From NCBI GenBank assembly GCA_023429995.1, contig JAEZCE010000027.1:186001-250000 (forward strand): a stretch of DNA of 64,000 nucleotides, written 5' to 3'. The notes beneath the pieces were generated by a model. It had not been told where the DNA came from and did no database searches. It worked only from the letters and a program-made list of their open reading frames with translations. The translations under genes and the position numbers were made by a program. The DNA comes from Bacillota bacterium (GTDB taxonomy: Bacteria > Bacillota > UBA4882 > UBA8346). Positions 62,216 through 64,000 of this stretch are shown one piece after another; the stretch's first letter is position 1, and the number at the start of each line of letters is the position of its first letter.

Positions 62216-63091
62216 TTGTCGAAAAAAACCAAACAGATTGCCATTTATGGAAAGGGAGGCATCGGAAAATCCACCACCACCTCAAATATTAGTGCCGCAT
62301 TGGCCAAGAGCGGGTATAAGGTGATGCAGTTCGGTTGTGATCCCAAAAGTGATTCCACCAATACCCTGCGTGGTGGGAAATACATACCGACCGTGCTCGA
62401 TACCTTGCGGGAAAAAAATGCTGTCAAAGCCGAGGAGGTTTTGTTTCAAGGTTTCGGCGGCGTTTATTGCGTGGAAGCCGGCGGACCGGCTCCTGGTGTC
62501 GGCTGCGCCGGACGGGGCATCATCACGGCAGTACAGCTTTTAAAACAACTGCGGGTCTTTGAGGAATTGGACTTGGACTATGTGCTTTTCGATGTTTTGG
62601 GGGATGTGGTTTGCGGCGGTTTTGCCGTTCCGATCCGGGAAGGTATCGCCGAGCATGTCTTTACCGTATCATCCGCTGATTTTATGGCCATCTATGCCGC
62701 CAACAATTTGTTTAAGGGCATTCAAAAATATTCCAACAGCGGCGGAGCGCTCCTGGGAGGGGTGATTGCCAATTCCATCAATGCACCTTATGCCAAAGAA
62801 ATCATTGACGATTTTGTCAAACAAACCGGCACTCAAGTGATTGGTTATGTTCCCCGTTCGGTTACGGTCACCCAGAGTGAACTGCAGGGTAAGACCACCA
62901 TCGAGGCCGCTCCCGACTCCGAACAGGCCAAAGTATACCAGCGGTTGGCCGATCGTATTGCCGGGCACACTGATTCCAAAACGCCGACGCCGCTAGATGT
63001 AAAGGATTTACGGGAATGGGCGGCCAAGTGGGCCGATCAGCTTCTGGCGCTGGAGACCGGCGAGGTGCGGAGTGCTGCGGCTAATATTTAA
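62216..63091 (+). CDS. Nitrogenase-like Fe protein (NifH family)
   Basis: About 291 aa. P-loop YGKGGIGKSTTTSN, 4Fe-4S ligands Cys97 (GVGCAGRG) and Cys133 (GDVVCGGFAVPIR), and Arg100 at the position that is ADP-ribosylated in classical NifH. It forms a homodimer that delivers electrons to component 1 with ATP hydrolysis. AAAGGAGTG at 62201 selects TTG 62216. It is the only Fe protein in the window, so it may serve several of the four component 1 pairs. Confidence 0.93.
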   Translation: MSKKTKQIAIYGKGGIGKSTTTSNISAALAKSGYKVMQFGCDPKSDSTNTLRGGKYIPTVLDTLREKNAVKAEEVLFQGFGGVYCVEAGGPAPGVGCAGRGIITAVQLLKQLRVFEELDLDYVLFDVLGDVVCGGFAVPIREGIAEHVFTVSSADFMAIYAANNLFKGIQKYSNSGGALLGGVIANSINAPYAKEIIDDFVKQTGTQVIGYVPRSVTVTQSELQGKTTIEAAPDSEQAKVYQRLADRIAGHTDSKTPTPLDVKDLREWAAKWADQLLALETGEVRSAAANI

Positions 63092-63106
63092 GAGGGATAA
63101 ATAACG

Positions 63107-63883
63107 ATGATTCAAATTCAGGGACTTAGCAAAACTTTTAATACCATGGACGGAAAAGTCTATGCTTTGCGAAACATCAACCTGCAAATCGCCGCGGGAG
63201 ACATTTTTGGGGTCATCGGTTTCAGCGGCGCCGGGAAGTCAACGTTGATCCGTTGCCTGAACCGGCTGGAGGAACCGGATAGCGGGAGGATCCTTATTGG
63301 AGATCCCGCGCACGCCCGCGAAATCACCACCTTAAACCGGCAACAACTTCGGGAAGCCCGCAAACGGATCGGCATGATTTTTCAGCATTTCAATCTGTTT
63401 GACTCCAAAACAGTTTTTGAAAATATCGCCTTTCCCCTGGAAGTAGCCGGGTCCTCCAAAAGCTTTATCCGCAATCGGGTGGAAGAGTTATTGGAACTGG
63501 TTGAACTAAAGGAAAAGGCCCGCGCCTATCCCTGCCAGTTGAGCGGTGGTCAAAAACAAAGGGTCGGCATCGCCCGGGCGCTGGCCAACAATCCGGAAGT
63601 GTTATTAAGCGACGAGGCGACTTCTGCCCTGGATCCTAAAACCACTTACGCCATATTGGAGCTATTACGGAATATCAATCAGCGATTGAATTTGACCATT
63701 GTATTGATTACCCACGAGATGGATGTCCTGCGGCGGATATGCAACCATGTGGCGGTGATTGAAGATGGAATCATCACCGAAACGGGCTCCGTCAAAGACT
63801 TGTTCACCCATCCTCAAACCGATACAACCCGGCTGTTTGTCCAAAGTGATCTGGAATTGCAACAAAACAATTATGTAATCTGA
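63107..63883 (+). CDS. MetN-like ABC ATPase lacking the NIL domain
   Basis: 258 aa. Walker A GFSGAGKSTLIRCLNRLEE, signature LSGGQKQRVGIARA, Walker B LLSDEATSALDPKT. Similarity to the metN product at 52713 is high through the ATPase part, but the protein ends soon after it, without the NIL regulatory domain. Methionine feedback on transport should then be absent. It is 16 bp after the NifH-like gene and followed by a MetI-like permease. Confidence 0.88.
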   Translation: MIQIQGLSKTFNTMDGKVYALRNINLQIAAGDIFGVIGFSGAGKSTLIRCLNRLEEPDSGRILIGDPAHAREITTLNRQQLREARKRIGMIFQHFNLFDSKTVFENIAFPLEVAGSSKSFIRNRVEELLELVELKEKARAYPCQLSGGQKQRVGIARALANNPEVLLSDEATSALDPKTTYAILELLRNINQRLNLTIVLITHEMDVLRRICNHVAVIEDGIITETGSVKDLFTHPQTDTTRLFVQSDLELQQNNYVI

Positions 63884-63894
63884 GGCGGGACAAA

Positions 63895-64000
63895 ATGGTA
63901 TTGGCAAATGATGTTTTACCTTTACTTGGAGTGGCTTTACTGGAAACTCTTTATATGGTCTTATTATCGACACTAGTGGCATTGGCGTTGGGGCTTCCTT
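63895..64000 (+). CDS. MetI-like ABC permease, 5' end
   Basis: ATG 63895, 12 bp after the preceding stop. The visible 35 residues (VALLETLYMVLLSTLVALALGLP) match the first helix of MetI-type permeases such as the one at 53740. It runs off the end of the window. Confidence 0.8.
   Translation, partial: MVLANDVLPLLGVALLETLYMVLLSTLVALALGLP

Overview
The window is a dense, moderately AT-rich chromosomal region of an anaerobic Firmicute: strong GGAGG-type ribosome sites, many TTG/GTG starts, YezD and DUF2325 proteins, corrinoid methyltransferases and nitrogenase-like enzymes. None of the four complete solute-binding proteins has a lipobox cysteine, which fits a diderm (outer-membrane) Firmicute better than a monoderm one; this is inference. 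No rRNA, tRNA, CRISPR array, phage or complete insertion sequence was seen.

The theme is sulfur acquisition, built around four two-subunit nitrogenase-like reductases (NifD/NifK-type, component 1 family) at 96-2831, 2841-5616, 15702-18629 and 49710-52566. One NifB-like radical SAM protein (61278-62177) and one NifH-like Fe protein (62216-63091) lie at the far end, followed by a methionine-type ABC importer. No NifE/NifN is present. This gene content, with cysteine and methionine genes all around, resembles methylthio-alkane reductase (Mar) and related group IV nitrogenase-like systems that release sulfur from thioethers, rather than nitrogen fixation.

Layout: (a) 1-5616, two DK-like pairs, the first K-like gene broken by a frameshift; (b) 5843-8514, aminotransferase, GldA-like dehydrogenase and flavin oxidoreductase; (c) 8571-11520, D-aminoacylase-type hydrolase on the minus strand, then DUF2325 and alpha/beta hydrolase; (d) 11805-15439, corrinoid protein, MtaA-like methyltransferase, RACo-type activator, YezD; (e) 15702-23891, K-like/D-like pair, copper ATPase, SafE-like membrane protein, serine acetyltransferase and a Cys-rich exported repeat protein; (f) 24249-33415, SerC, M20 hydrolase, Fe-S flavoprotein, MFS, HAD, GrpB and MATE; (g) 34171-36706, cystathionine beta-synthase and gamma-lyase type enzymes (reverse transsulfuration); (h) 36732-42342, a minus-strand peptide/nickel-type ABC importer; (i) 43567-52566, one long operon: methyltransferase, sulfonate-type importer, methyltransferase, D-like/K-like pair; (j) 52713-60900, MetNIQ, M20 hydrolase, threonine synthase-like enzyme and a polar amino acid importer; (k) 61278-64000, NifB-like, NifH-like, MetN-like and the start of a MetI-like gene.

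Two control signals tie the region together. At least twelve sigma-A-like promoters (TTGACA, usually 17 bp, TAAAAT-like) are followed by a short box resembling ATAGGAAT, as expected for a common repressor; CymR of the Rrf2 family is the obvious candidate. Seven leaders also carry an RNA element I do not recognise: a small hairpin around UGACYRG-AAAA-CURGAGGC that can pair as an antiterminator and overlaps the 5' arm of an intrinsic terminator. They precede the nitrogenase-like, NifB/NifH, methyltransferase/importer, CBS-type, SerC, aminotransferase and MFS genes. This leader family and the importer-methyltransferase-reductase operon are the best candidates for something undescribed.
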